The notes beneath the pieces were generated by a model, which saw nothing but the letters and a program-made list of their open reading frames with translations, did no database searches and was not told where the DNA came from. This document shows, piece after piece, positions 1-8,503 of a stretch of 54,793 nucleotides of DNA. Source of the stretch: an uncultured Anaerococcus sp. (GTDB lineage Bacteria > Bacillota > Clostridia > Tissierellales > Peptoniphilaceae); NCBI GenBank assembly GCA_943914475.1, contig CALUCE010000014.1, positions 1 through 54,793 on the forward strand, in the 5' to 3' direction. The stretch's first letter is position 1. Each line of letters opens with the position of its first letter. The position numbers were made by a program, and so were the translations under genes.

Positions 1-12
1 TTTCATAAAAAA

Positions 13-47
13 TACCCTCCTTACTGGTTTGTCCAGTAAAGAGGGTA
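13..47 (-). terminator. Intrinsic terminator after the MarR gene
   Basis: Two 15-base arms (13-27 and 33-47) pair with one mismatch around a 5-base loop. On the minus strand the hairpin is followed by TATTTTTT, the usual form of an intrinsic terminator downstream of the MarR gene. The distal arm also contains GGAGGG, and an ATG follows at 6-4, so a gene starting there and running off the window would have its ribosome binding site inside the stem. That second reading rests on only six bases. Confidence 0.7.
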
Positions 48-80
48 CATATCACAAGTACATCTTTGCCAGGGATTTTT

Positions 81-557
81 TCATTCCAGGTAGGTATTAT
101 CTCCTAGGGATTTAGGCTGCTGTTTATTTACATTAAGCACAAGCTCATCTGCCATTAGGCTTAAAACTTTCTCCAAAACCTGGATTTCATCTTCTTCTAG
201 GTTTGCTTCGGTCATTTTTATAACTTCTCTAGCATAGGAGTTTTTAAAACTTTGATAGTCCTTGTATTTTTGGGTTACCCTAAGGTGAACTATTCTCTTA
301 TCGACCTTGGAGTTAACTTTTTCTACATAGCCTTTTTTGACCAGGGAATTAACTCTATATGTAATGTTGGGTTGGGCAACCTTCAAAAACTTTACCAAGT
401 CCCCTATGGTTGGCTGGTCCAAAGAATCAATCAGTTCAGCACAAAAAGACTCAGATACTGTTAGGTTTGCTTCTTTCCTTTCATCTGAACCTAAAATATT
501 TTTGTAAAAATTTAGCTTAAATCTCCTATATACCTTATCAAATTTTTCCTCTATCAT
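81..557 (-). CDS. MarR-family transcriptional regulator
   Basis: This 158-residue protein has the size and layout of a MarR winged-helix repressor. A helix-turn-helix lies around residues 50-80 (TIGDLVKFLKVAQPNITYRV), followed by a wing with DKRIVHLRVT, and helical ends that would form the dimer interface. MarR proteins bind short palindromes and release them on binding small ligands or on oxidation. The start is supported by AGGAG eight bases upstream of the ATG. It ends in its own terminator, and its regulated gene probably lies to the left, outside the window. The ligand cannot be inferred. Confidence 0.85.
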   Translation of the reverse strand: MIEEKFDKVYRRFKLNFYKNILGSDERKEANLTVSESFCAELIDSLDQPTIGDLVKFLKVAQPNITYRVNSLVKKGYVEKVNSKVDKRIVHLRVTQKYKDYQSFKNSYAREVIKMTEANLEEDEIQVLEKVLSLMADELVLNVNKQQPKSLGDNTYLE

Positions 558-703
558 ACTTTTCTCCTATAAGTAGCAAGTTTCTTAATTCCCTTTTCAA
601 ATAGTTTTACTATAATGCCTCAATAAATTTACTTAAGCATACCATAAAAAGTATATAATTTCTACATAATTTAAAATAAACACTTCCGAAACAGCATTCC
701 TAC

Positions 704-731
704 TTGCTTTTCTGGAGATTTATATTATAAT
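704..731 (+). promoter_or_regulatory. Promoter of the tyrS T-box transcript
   Basis: TTGCTT (704-709) and a perfect TATAAT (726-731) are separated by 16 bases and lie just upstream of the T-box leader. This is a plausible housekeeping sigma promoter. The rest of 558-703 is AT-rich and must hold the promoter of the MarR gene on the other strand, but I see no single convincing match there. Confidence 0.6.
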
Positions 732-734
732 ATG

Positions 735-906
735 ATTGAATAAGTAAATATGGCAATTAATAAAACCCAGTAGGAAGAGCTGAAATGCTTATTCTGAATT
801 TACACTTTGTTAAAGCCGAGGGGAACTTTCTACCTAGTGAAAGTGTTGAGTATAAAATAAGGTGGTACCGCATGACTATGCCCTTAGTATACTCTTTTAT
901 TTTGCC
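735..906 (+). ncRNA. T-box leader RNA of tyrS
   Basis: The conserved T-box sequence AAGGTGGTACCGC lies at 859-871. Its TGGT segment would pair with an NCCA end carrying discriminator A, as expected for tRNA-Tyr. A terminator forms from GAGTATA plus AAGG (848-862) pairing with CCTT plus TATACTC (882-894), followed by TTTTATTTT, and it overlaps the antiterminator bulge as in known T-boxes. The upstream half would be Stem I with a tyrosine specifier; TAC occurs at 799-805 (ATTTACA), but I could not fold the specifier loop with certainty. Uncharged tRNA-Tyr should allow read-through into tyrS. Confidence 0.88.
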
Positions 907-938
907 TATTTTTAAGTAAAAAAGAAAAGGAGATTTAG

Positions 939-2192
939 ATGAAGTTTTCATACCCAAAAGAATACGACAGCGTTTTTGATGAACTGGTTGATCGTGGATA
1001 TTTTGAACAAGCAACAGATGAAGCTGAACTTAAAGAAAAATTAAAAAATGAAAGCCTAACCTTCTACTGTGGTTTTGATGCTACAGCAGATTCTTTGACA
1101 GTTGGCCACCTTATACAAATTATGGTAATGATGAGGATGCAAAACTATGGTCACAAACCTGTAGCCCTACTTGGTGGAGGAACAACCATGATTGGTGACC
1201 CATCAGGAAGATCTGATATGAGAATGGTTATGACCAAGGAAAGAATCAACCACAATGCTGAATGTTTCCACAAGCAATTTACAAGATTTTTAGACTTTGG
1301 AGAAGGCGAAGGCCAAGCAAGGGTTGTAAACAATGCTGACTGGCTTTTAAACCTAAACTTTGTAGACTTTTTAAGAGATGTGGGAAGTCAATTTTTGGTA
1401 AACGAAATGCTAAAGAAGGATGCCTACAAAAACAGGATGGAAAAAGGACTTACCTTCTTTGAATTCTCTTATATGCTACTTCAATCCTATGACTTCTTGG
1501 AGCTATACAGAAAATATGACTGTAGGCTACAAATCGGTGGATCAGACCAATGGTCAAACATCATCGGTGGTTATGATTTAGTTAAAAAACACGAAGAAGA
1601 CAAGGTATATGGTATGACCTTTAAACTCTTAACTACAGCTGATGGAGTTAAGATGGGTAAGAGTCAAAAAGGTGCAGTATGGCTAGATGAAGAAAAGACA
1701 TCCCCATATGAACTTTTCCAATACATGAGAAATATAGATGATAGGGATGTTGAAAAATTCCTACTTATGTTAACCTTCCTACCAACAGAAGAATGTAGGA
1801 AACTTGGTGCAGCTAAAGATGCCAAGTCTATAAACCATGCCAAGGAAGTTTTAGCCTTTGAAGTAACCAAGCTAATCCACGGTGAAGAAAAAGCCAAGGA
1901 AGCTATGGAAGCTGCAAGAGCACTTTTCTCAGGCAAGGGTGATGAAGCTGCTATGCCAACCACAGAAATTGACAAAAACGACCTACCAATGGGACTTTTA
2001 AACCTACTAACAAGCATAGGACTTACCAAGTCAAACGGTGAAGCAAGAAGAACCATCCAACAAGGTGGTCTATCTATAGATGATGAAAAGATAACAGATC
2101 CATCTATTGAGGTTACAGCAGATCTTTTCCAAGATGAGAAAATTATCATCAAAAAAGGAAAGAAAAACTTCCACAAGGTTGTTTTAAAATAA
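939..2192 (+). CDS. tyrS: Tyrosyl-tRNA synthetase
   Basis: This 417-residue class I aminoacyl-tRNA synthetase has the expected bacterial TyrRS length. The HIGH-type motif sits in GFDATADSLTVGHL near residue 50, the tyrosine-binding region in YDFLELYRKYDCRLQIGGSDQW, and the KMSKS loop appears as KMGKS near residue 235. The last ~65 residues form an S4 RNA-binding domain (NGEARRTIQQGGLSIDDEKI). It charges tRNA-Tyr in the cytoplasm. AAGGAG lies eight bases before the ATG. The T-box directly upstream independently supports the identity. Confidence 0.97.
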   Translation: MKFSYPKEYDSVFDELVDRGYFEQATDEAELKEKLKNESLTFYCGFDATADSLTVGHLIQIMVMMRMQNYGHKPVALLGGGTTMIGDPSGRSDMRMVMTKERINHNAECFHKQFTRFLDFGEGEGQARVVNNADWLLNLNFVDFLRDVGSQFLVNEMLKKDAYKNRMEKGLTFFEFSYMLLQSYDFLELYRKYDCRLQIGGSDQWSNIIGGYDLVKKHEEDKVYGMTFKLLTTADGVKMGKSQKGAVWLDEEKTSPYELFQYMRNIDDRDVEKFLLMLTFLPTEECRKLGAAKDAKSINHAKEVLAFEVTKLIHGEEKAKEAMEAARALFSGKGDEAAMPTTEIDKNDLPMGLLNLLTSIGLTKSNGEARRTIQQGGLSIDDEKITDPSIEVTADLFQDEKIIIKKGKKNFHKVVLK

Positions 2193-2220
2193 AATAGATA
2201 GGCACTGTAACTTAAGACTT

Positions 2221-2270
2221 GGCGGTGGATTAACCAGACCAGTATGATTCTGCTCTGATTAGAAATCGCC
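2221..2270. repeat. Imperfect 50-base inverted repeat
   Basis: GGCG and CGCC close an imperfect stem whose arms also pair through ATTAACCAGA against TCTGATTAG. It lies between tyrS and the next small gene and has no T tract, so it does not look like a simple terminator. It may be a small dispersed element or a processing hairpin; I do not recognise a family. Confidence 0.35.
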
Positions 2271-2292
2271 TTAAATGATAGGAGATATTAAT

Positions 2293-2484
2293 ATGAAAAA
2301 AGAAACTTTGTATTCACCAAAAGTGCTTATATTGGGCTTTTTGATTTTGATATTTAAAGGAATTTTAGACTATCATTTAGACGGAACTATTTCTATTGGT
2401 TCATATATAAGTAGAAACTTTTTCTATATTTTGGCAATAGGAGTTTATCTTGTAGGCTTTATTAAATTTAATAAAGCAAAATAA
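2293..2484 (+). CDS. Small two-helix membrane protein, unknown function
   Basis: This 63-residue protein consists of two hydrophobic segments (about residues 8-26 and 38-56) joined by a short polar stretch, with positive ends. The ATG at 2293 is chosen because TAGGAGATATTA places the ribosome binding site correctly; an in-frame ATG at 2275 lies upstream of that site and is unlikely. It follows tyrS but is probably transcribed separately or by read-through, and a terminator follows. No family is recognised. Confidence 0.6.
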   Translation: MKKETLYSPKVLILGFLILIFKGILDYHLDGTISIGSYISRNFFYILAIGVYLVGFIKFNKAK

Positions 2485-2549
2485 TTTTATTAATCAAAAA
2501 TTAAGTTTCGGTAAACTAACTATTACTATTTAAAAAATTATAAGCATTT

Positions 2550-2577
2550 AAAAAGAGCAGGGATTCTGCTCTTTTTT
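2550..2577. terminator. Bidirectional terminator
   Basis: AAAAAGAGCAG, a short GATT-containing loop and CTGCTCTTTTTT form a stem with A and T tracts on both sides. It separates two convergent genes, the small membrane protein on the plus strand and the ABC-operon binding protein on the minus strand. Confidence 0.85.
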
Positions 2578-2598
2578 AGGTTACTAATTTTTCTATCC

Positions 2599-3924
2599 TT
2601 ATTGTTGGTAAGCTGATTCGTAGGTTGCTTTGAAGCTTTCTACTTCGCTATCTACATCTGCATCCTTGTTAGAAAGAACTGATTCTAGGAAGGAAGATGT
2701 ATCGTTGTAGGCTTGTTGGCTACCTGGTTCAACTTTTCTTGAGAATAGGTTCTTTGTTGCATCAGAAAGAACTTTTGCTATCTTAGAATCTGAAGAAATG
2801 TATTTTTCATCTTCTATAGCTGTTTGTCTGATTGGCATATAACCTGTATCTAAACCAAATTCTATTTGGGCATCCTTAGATGTTAAGAATTTAAGGAATT
2901 CGTAAGCTGCTGTTTTTTCCTCAGCTGTAGCATTGGCAAACATATAGATGTTTGTACCTTGTTGAACTGATTGGCCTGCTGGATATGGCGCTGCTTCATA
3001 GTCAAATTTTCCATCTACACCATCTTTAATATAAACTTCACCAGCATTTGAACCTATATAGGCTCCAACTTGTTCGTTGGCAAATGGTCCAGACATATAT
3101 TGGTCTGTTCCTGCTATTCTAAAGTAGCCTTCCTTGATTCCGTCTAGATAGTAGTTTATGGCTTCCTTACTTTCATCACTTGTTACATCAAGTTTTGAAT
3201 CCATATCTACTCCCTTATCTTTTAGATAAGTTGCATAGTAGTTAGATAAGGCATCAAATCCAACTCCTGGGATTTTCTTTTCTTCGTAAATTTTTTGGGA
3301 TACTTCCTTTAATTCTTCAAAAGTTGTTGGAACTTCTAGACCCAATTCATCAAAGAGGGTTTTGTTGTACCAAAGAACTTCTGTAGATTTGTTAAATGGA
3401 AGTGAAGTGATCATACCATCTTGATTAGTTTCTTCTCTTAGGCCTTCTATTATATCGTCATAATTATCAAAGCCAATTTCTTCATTTTCTATATAAGGCT
3501 TAAGGTCAACTACCAAGTCTCCTTCTAAGAATGGTACCATCCAGTCCCCATAGGCTTGAGTTATGGTTGGAAGATCGTCAGAACTTTGCATGGTGGCAGT
3601 AAGTTTTTGGCTTAAATCTCCATAGTTACCTTGGTTTTGAAGGTCTACTTTGATGTTTGGATTTTCTTCTTCAAATTCCTTAACCAATTTTTCCAAGGCT
3701 TCCCCTTGGCCACCACCCATGGCATGCCAAAATACTATTTTGGTTTCACCATCAAGTTTTGTTACTATATCGGAATCTTGAGAAACTTCTGTGGAAGAGC
3801 TTTCAGAGCCAGAGCCTTCTGTAGAAGGGCTTGTAGTGGCATTATCCTTATTTCCACATCCAGCAAGAACTAGTAAGGACAAGGCTCCAGCCATAAGATT
3901 TCTAATTAATTTTTTACTATTCAT
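2599..3924 (-). CDS. ABC importer solute-binding lipoprotein, Ugp/sugar type
   Basis: The 441-residue protein starts with a lipoprotein signal (LSLLVLAGCG, lipobox Cys near residue 23), then a Ser/Thr/Glu-rich linker and a family 1 extracellular solute-binding domain. The segment FWHAMGGGQGEALEKLV closely resembles UgpB-type glycerol-3-phosphate binding proteins and their Gram-positive relatives. It would be anchored outside the membrane and deliver a ligand to the two permeases encoded upstream. It is the last gene of a five-gene minus-strand operon, 14 bases after the metallo-hydrolase. The ligand is not proven; glycerophosphodiesters, glycerol-3-phosphate or an oligosaccharide are all possible. 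Confidence 0.85.
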   Translation of the reverse strand: MNSKKLIRNLMAGALSLLVLAGCGNKDNATTSPSTEGSGSESSSTEVSQDSDIVTKLDGETKIVFWHAMGGGQGEALEKLVKEFEEENPNIKVDLQNQGNYGDLSQKLTATMQSSDDLPTITQAYGDWMVPFLEGDLVVDLKPYIENEEIGFDNYDDIIEGLREETNQDGMITSLPFNKSTEVLWYNKTLFDELGLEVPTTFEELKEVSQKIYEEKKIPGVGFDALSNYYATYLKDKGVDMDSKLDVTSDESKEAINYYLDGIKEGYFRIAGTDQYMSGPFANEQVGAYIGSNAGEVYIKDGVDGKFDYEAAPYPAGQSVQQGTNIYMFANATAEEKTAAYEFLKFLTSKDAQIEFGLDTGYMPIRQTAIEDEKYISSDSKIAKVLSDATKNLFSRKVEPGSQQAYNDTSSFLESVLSNKDADVDSEVESFKATYESAYQQ

Positions 3925-3938
3925 TTTATCTCCCTTTG

Positions 3939-5246
3939 TTAAAATAAAATTACATCCCCATCAGAGGGATTTAGTAACCTGTCACTATAATAATATACCC
4001 ATTCTGGATTAAAAGAGTGTATGGGCGCCAATAATTTTGGGTTAATTTTTGATATTATTTGGTAAAGATCGCGGGTTTTAGCATGGCCCGAAGACTTTAC
4101 CAGGGCTATGTCTATATTTTTCTTTTCAAGTTTTTCTAGAAAAATCTGGTAAAAAGGGTCAAAATCTCCCAGGGGCTCTGCATCAGAATGGATATAGAGG
4201 CTTTTCTCTTGAAGATAGTCTATGAGGTCTAGTTTTTTTACGTCCATTTGCCATAAATACTCTCCCCTATCTTCTAAAAGTTCATCCAGGGAAATTTCAA
4301 GTTTTGGATCAAGCCCATAGTCTTTTTCGGAAATTTTATAGTAGGGAAGGTCAAAGCCCAGGACTTCTTTTACTAGATAGGCATTAAAAGATGTTAGGAC
4401 AAGCTTTCTTAAATCCTTAGTCTTTTCATAAATTTCTCTTATTCTTTCAAAATTTGTTGGATAGTAGGAAAATGTAAGCTGCCTATCCTTATTTTCCTTT
4501 AATAGTCTCTCAAACTCTCCCACGACTTCTTTTTCACTTAGGTTTTCTTCCTGATCATCTTCTCCTAACTTATAAAAAGAAAAGGAAACACCTTCGCTTA
4601 TAAGTAAATCGGCTCCCTTGACCTTTTCTATAAAAGTTTCTGTCAAGTCTGGTCTAAAACCATGGCTTCTTATATCTCCTGTATAGGCTATTGTCATCCT
4701 AGGACTTTCTATCAAAAATCCACAAGCTCCATAGGCATCATGGTCGACAGGGATTAGGGTAACCTTTAAATCTCCTATATCTACACTTTCAAAATAAGAA
4801 AGTCCTTTTATAGGCCTTATATTTTTCTTACTCTTTTCCTGATTTTTAGAAAAAGGAAAAATAAAATCATCATCAACAGACATAGCCTTAAGAACCTTTA
4901 CCGTATCAGCAGAAGCATAAAGATCCATAGTTGGGTTTGTAAAGTTAATAATGGAAGTATGATCCAAATGTGCGTGAGATATGAAGGCTGCCTGGTGGCT
5001 GTAGGAATCTTCTTTCTCCCTTACAGGCTTATCAAAGGCCCTGGGATCATAGAGGCCATCTACATAAGTAACTAACTTATTTTCCAAAAGATCATCAAGG
5101 CTTAAAACTGTAACCTGGGGGTCAAAGACTGCTCCCAAGTCAAAAAATATCCTCGATTTTTTATAGGCGACTTCCACTAATGTCCCTCCTATGGTATGGG
5201 TTCCCTTGTGAAAGACTACTTTTGTCTTATCCCTTGATTCCACCAT
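3939..5246 (-). CDS. Beta-CASP-like metallo-beta-lactamase-fold hydrolase
   Basis: The 435-residue protein has the metallo-beta-lactamase metal motif HAHLDH near residue 90, a following Asp in YTGDIRSHG near 190, and C-terminal elements resembling RNase J/beta-CASP motifs: an acidic HSDAE, then SSGHA and a final IHS about 25 residues later. It lacks the C-terminal RNase J extension and is shorter than RNase J (about 555 residues). The start is fixed by AAAGGAG six bases upstream, inside the end of the preceding permease gene, with a 20-base overlap. Its place between importer genes suggests it acts on the imported compound, possibly a phosphodiester, but a nuclease role cannot be excluded. 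Confidence 0.75.
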   Translation of the reverse strand: MVESRDKTKVVFHKGTHTIGGTLVEVAYKKSRIFFDLGAVFDPQVTVLSLDDLLENKLVTYVDGLYDPRAFDKPVREKEDSYSHQAAFISHAHLDHTSIINFTNPTMDLYASADTVKVLKAMSVDDDFIFPFSKNQEKSKKNIRPIKGLSYFESVDIGDLKVTLIPVDHDAYGACGFLIESPRMTIAYTGDIRSHGFRPDLTETFIEKVKGADLLISEGVSFSFYKLGEDDQEENLSEKEVVGEFERLLKENKDRQLTFSYYPTNFERIREIYEKTKDLRKLVLTSFNAYLVKEVLGFDLPYYKISEKDYGLDPKLEISLDELLEDRGEYLWQMDVKKLDLIDYLQEKSLYIHSDAEPLGDFDPFYQIFLEKLEKKNIDIALVKSSGHAKTRDLYQIISKINPKLLAPIHSFNPEWVYYYSDRLLNPSDGDVILF

Positions 5247-6045
5247 AGGAAACTCCTTTCAGTATTCTTTTTCTAAAGATGAAATAAAGGATTAAAATTG
5301 GCAAGATGGTTATGGTTGAGGCTGCCATTTGCAAGTGAATCATAGAACCTGCCTCTGTAGCAAAGGCCGAAAGACCATTGGATATTAGTCTCATGTCCTT
5401 GGTGTTGGTTACAAGGATTGGCCACAAGAAAGAGTTCCAACCTGTAATAAAATTTAAAAGTCCTATGGTAAATAGATTTGACTTGCTCATAGGGATCATA
5501 ACCCTTCTTATAAATTCAAAGTCTGATGCCCCATCAACCTTGGCTGCGTTATAAAAATCTTTTGGTATAGAAGTTAAAAACTGCTTTAAATAAAAGATAT
5601 AGTAAACACTGGCCAAAAACGGAATTATCAAGGCTGTATAGGTATCCAAGAGTTTAAGCTTGGCTATGGTCCTAAAGTTTGTAAAGATAACTATCTCAAA
5701 TGGAATCATTAGAAGAGATATTAAAAATCCTTCCAAGAGATTCTTATGCTTAAATTCCATAAAGGAAAAGGCAAAGGCTGCAAGGGTTGTAGTAACTAAG
5801 GTTCCCAGAGTATTGGTTATAGTTACAAAAAGTGTATTTACAAAATACCTAGCAAAGGGAGCAACCTTCATAGCCTCCTTGTAGTTAGAAAAAAGAAATT
5901 TTTCTGGTATAAGGGTTGGCGGTATGGATATTACCTCTTGGAAACTCATCAGTGACGATAAAATCATATAGATAAAGGGAAAGAGGGTAATTACAGCCAT
6001 CAAGACTATAAAGATGTATTGTAGGATTTTTCCTAATTTTTTCAT
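5227..6045 (-). CDS. ABC sugar-type permease, UgpE/MalG family
   Basis: The 272-residue protein has about six transmembrane helices and the binding-protein-dependent permease EAA loop (DGASDFEFIRRVMIPMSKSNLF) that contacts the ATPase. Its length and pattern fit the UgpE/MalG partner of a two-permease importer. It starts nine bases after the other permease ends and overlaps the metallo-hydrolase gene at its 3' end, so the genes are transcriptionally and probably translationally linked. Confidence 0.9.
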   Translation of the reverse strand: MKKLGKILQYIFIVLMAVITLFPFIYMILSSLMSFQEVISIPPTLIPEKFLFSNYKEAMKVAPFARYFVNTLFVTITNTLGTLVTTTLAAFAFSFMEFKHKNLLEGFLISLLMIPFEIVIFTNFRTIAKLKLLDTYTALIIPFLASVYYIFYLKQFLTSIPKDFYNAAKVDGASDFEFIRRVMIPMSKSNLFTIGLLNFITGWNSFLWPILVTNTKDMRLISNGLSAFATEAGSMIHLQMAASTITILPILILYFIFRKRILKGVSYGGIKG

Positions 6046-6054
6046 AAAATCCTC

Positions 6055-6936
6055 CTAGTCATAAAGCTTTTTAAAGATTTGCCTTTGGATTAAGGTCAAA
6101 AGAAGCAAGACTACAAACAAGATTATGGCCCCAGCCATGGCTTGGCCGTATCTGTTTTCTACATAGAACTTATTAAATATATAAAAGACTGCAGTAACCA
6201 GCCTATTTCCTATACCAGCCTTTCCATTAAAGAGGGCAAAGATTTGTCCATAAACCTTAAAGGCTGAAATAAAACTTGTTATATTAAGGAAAGTAATTAT
6301 AGGATTTAAGCTTGGGAGGGTAATCTTTTTAAATTGCTCAAAGGGTGTTGCCCCAAAAGTTTCTGCAACCTTGTAGTAGTTTTCATCAATCCCCCTAAGA
6401 CCTGAAAGTATGATAATTATATTAAAGGCCAGGGCATTCCATATACCAAAAATAACTAGGGCCAGCATATTGTATTCTGGGTTGTTTAGGAAATCTATCT
6501 TTCCAAAGCCCAAAAGACTTAAGATATAGTTTACAAAACCATATTCTCCATTTAAAAGATACCTAAAAACTATACCTATGGCTATAACTGAGGTTAAGTA
6601 AGGTATAAAGAAGATTGTCTCAAAAAACTTTGAACCCTTAATCTTGGTATTTAATATTAAAGCTATAATCATAGAAATGATTATAGAAAGCGGAACCACT
6701 GTTATGGCATAGATAAAGGTATTTTTTAATGCCAAGTGGAAGGTCCTATCCTTTAAGACAAAGATAAAATTGTCTATGCCCACAAACTCTGGATTTAAAA
6801 TCGAGTTTGATTCAAGGGCCATAAGAAAGGTCCTTATTAAGGGATAAACATTAAAAATTAAAATAAATACCAAGGCTGGCAAGAGATAAAGCCAGGCTTT
6901 GGGGGAATTTTCTGCCCTATATTTAAAATTTTTCAT
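6055..6936 (-). CDS. ABC sugar-type permease, UgpA/MalF family
   Basis: This 293-residue membrane protein begins with a short cytoplasmic N-terminus and a first helix (LLPALVFILIFNVYPLIRTF) typical of UgpA-type permeases, followed by five further helices. The EAA loop appears as AETFGATPFEQFKKITLPSL near residue 195. It would pair with the UgpE-type permease to form the channel. Its start overlaps the last base of the ATPase gene stop codon, as is common in co-translated transport operons. Confidence 0.9.
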   Translation of the reverse strand: MKNFKYRAENSPKAWLYLLPALVFILIFNVYPLIRTFLMALESNSILNPEFVGIDNFIFVLKDRTFHLALKNTFIYAITVVPLSIIISMIIALILNTKIKGSKFFETIFFIPYLTSVIAIGIVFRYLLNGEYGFVNYILSLLGFGKIDFLNNPEYNMLALVIFGIWNALAFNIIIILSGLRGIDENYYKVAETFGATPFEQFKKITLPSLNPIITFLNITSFISAFKVYGQIFALFNGKAGIGNRLVTAVFYIFNKFYVENRYGQAMAGAIILFVVLLLLTLIQRQIFKKLYD

Positions 6937-8006
6937 CAGTAAACCCTCTCTCCTTCTTCATCAAAGATATAGATAGACTTATAGTCTATATCCAAGTTTA
7001 TATAGTCAGAAATCTTTAAGTCTAGCTTGGAATCAACCACCACCCTGGATGGAATGTTTGAAATATCACAGTGTAGGATCATATATCTTCCTATCATTTC
7101 TATAGACTTAATAAGGGTCTTTATGCCAGAATCAGCTAGCTTAAAGTGTTCAGGTCTGATACCTAGAGTATAAGTAGATCCTTCATTTAGGTCTTTTTTA
7201 AACCTGGTTTTTTCAAGACTTTCAAGGTCTATATCTATATCGTCTGCCAAAAATTTTCCATTTTTAAATTTAACATCATAGGTGTTAATAATTGGCGTTC
7301 CTATAAACTTGGCCACAAAGAGATTGGCAGGTTCTAGGTAGAGATTTTGGGGTATATCAAATTGTTGGATAACTCCCTTGTCCATAAGAGCTATATAGTC
7401 AGATATGGAAAGGGCTTCTTCTTGGTCGTGGGTTACAAAAACTGTAGTAACTCCAACTGATTTAACTATGTTTCTAATTTCTTCTCTAATTTTAAGCCTA
7501 AGCCTAGCATCAAGGTTACTTAGGGGCTCATCCAAAAGTAGGGTCTTTGGATTTTGAACCAAGGCCCTGGTTATGGCTACCCTTTGTTGTTGACCTCCAG
7601 AAAGTGCTTTGGGCTTTTTGTCGGAAAGTTCTGATATATAGGTAAGGTTCATATATTTTTGGGCAACCTTTATTGCCTCCCACTTTTCCATCTTATCTTT
7701 TCCCACTGTAAGTGGAAAGATTACATTTTCTAAAACTGTCATATGGGGATAGAGGGCGTAGTTTTGAAAAACCATACCTATGTCCCTGTCCTTGGGATGC
7801 TTGTTTATTATAGATTCTCCAGCAAATTTTATATCGCCCTTGGTCGGATCCAAGAGTCCTGCTATTATGTTTAGCATAGTAGACTTGCCACAACCTGAAG
7901 GTCCCAAAAGCGAAACTAGGGCACCTTCTTCTATTTTAAGGTTTATATCCTTGAGGGCTTCGTAACCATTGGGATAAACTTTGTTCAAATTACTTATTTC
8001 AATCAT
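6936..8006 (-). CDS. ABC importer ATPase, UgpC/MsmK family
   Basis: The 356-residue protein has Walker A GPSGCGKST (residue ~36), Q-loop, signature LSGGQQQR (~136), Walker B LLLDEPLSNLD (~158) and the His switch in VFVTHDQEEA, followed by a C-terminal regulatory OB/TOBE region (GIRPEHFKL). This layout is typical of MalK/UgpC/MsmK ATPases of sugar and glycerol-3-phosphate importers. It is the first gene of the operon, preceded by AAAGAGG. The upstream gene ends in a terminator, so a promoter must lie in the short gap around 8010-8055. Confidence 0.9.
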   Translation of the reverse strand: MIEISNLNKVYPNGYEALKDINLKIEEGALVSLLGPSGCGKSTMLNIIAGLLDPTKGDIKFAGESIINKHPKDRDIGMVFQNYALYPHMTVLENVIFPLTVGKDKMEKWEAIKVAQKYMNLTYISELSDKKPKALSGGQQQRVAITRALVQNPKTLLLDEPLSNLDARLRLKIREEIRNIVKSVGVTTVFVTHDQEEALSISDYIALMDKGVIQQFDIPQNLYLEPANLFVAKFIGTPIINTYDVKFKNGKFLADDIDIDLESLEKTRFKKDLNEGSTYTLGIRPEHFKLADSGIKTLIKSIEMIGRYMILHCDISNIPSRVVVDSKLDLKISDYINLDIDYKSIYIFDEEGERVY

Positions 8007-8052
8007 ACTAACCTCTTTATCATTTCAAAACATTTTTCATACTAAAACTTTA

Positions 8053-8083
8053 TTTTAAAAAAATCCTCTTAGTAAAGAGGATA
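8053..8083 (-). terminator. Terminator overlapping a stop codon
   Basis: On the minus strand ATCCTCTT, a four-base loop and AAGAGGAT are followed by seven T residues. The stem includes the stop codon of the 96-residue membrane protein gene (8069-8071). It isolates the importer operon from the gene upstream. Confidence 0.8.
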
Positions 8084-8359
8084 TTTTAGTAGTATGTATA
8101 GCATTACAATCATTAGCAAAATCCCTATAAGAGTAAAAGAGTCTATTTCTTTTTGCAAGGCAAGGATTACCAGACTTATGGATAAGAGGAATAAAAAAAG
8201 GTAAAGCTGGATAAACTCTATTCCCGTTAGGTAGATAAATACCAGGGAAGCCAAGCCAAAGATAAGGGATAATCTTAGACTTAGTTTTTTATTGTCTGTA
8301 ATATAATCTATTAAAAAAATCATTCCTGCTGTTGCAAGAATCGGCCAAATATATATCAT
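8069..8359 (-). CDS. Small membrane protein with four helices, unknown
   Basis: Starting at the ATG at 8359 gives 96 residues that are almost entirely hydrophobic, with about four predicted helices and a short polar loop around the middle. This start is chosen because GAGGAGAAAAAG precedes it; an upstream in-frame ATG at 8383 would place the ribosome binding site inside the coding region. No family is recognised. It stands alone between the polysaccharide block and the importer operon, with a terminator at its stop codon. Confidence 0.6.
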   Translation of the reverse strand: MIYIWPILATAGMIFLIDYITDNKKLSLRLSLIFGLASLVFIYLTGIEFIQLYLFLFLLSISLVILALQKEIDSFTLIGILLMIVMLYILLKYPLY

Positions 8360-8454
8360 CTTTTTCTCCTCTAATTCTAACATTTATTATAACATATTTT
8401 TATTTCCTAGATTTTAAAAATATGTAAAAGCTAAAAAGAGATATAAGCTTAAAA

Positions 8455-8500
8455 TAAAAAACTCAACTTAAAAGGTCAAAACCTTAAAAGTTGAGTTTAT
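8455..8500 (-). terminator. Terminator after the polysaccharide block
   Basis: AACTCAACTT and AAGTTGAGTT form a stem around an inner AAGG-TCAAAA-CCTT hairpin. On the minus strand it ends in GTTTTTTATTTT, directly after the SH3 lipoprotein gene. Confidence 0.85.
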
Positions 8501-8503
8501 ATT

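Noticed and set aside
1..6. Possible start of a gene running off the left end on the minus strand (ATG at 6-4 with GGAGGG upstream)
   Set aside because: Only two codons are visible and the GGAGGG lies inside a typical terminator stem, so it is recorded only as a possibility under the terminator.
757..1014. Open reading frame of 85 codons on the minus strand across the T-box and the start of tyrS
   Set aside because: It is antisense to a clear regulatory RNA and a clear gene, has no ribosome binding site and no recognisable protein features.
1664..2176. Open reading frame of 170 codons antisense to tyrS
   Set aside because: Low-complexity Ser-rich shadow of the tyrS frame; no domain or start signal.
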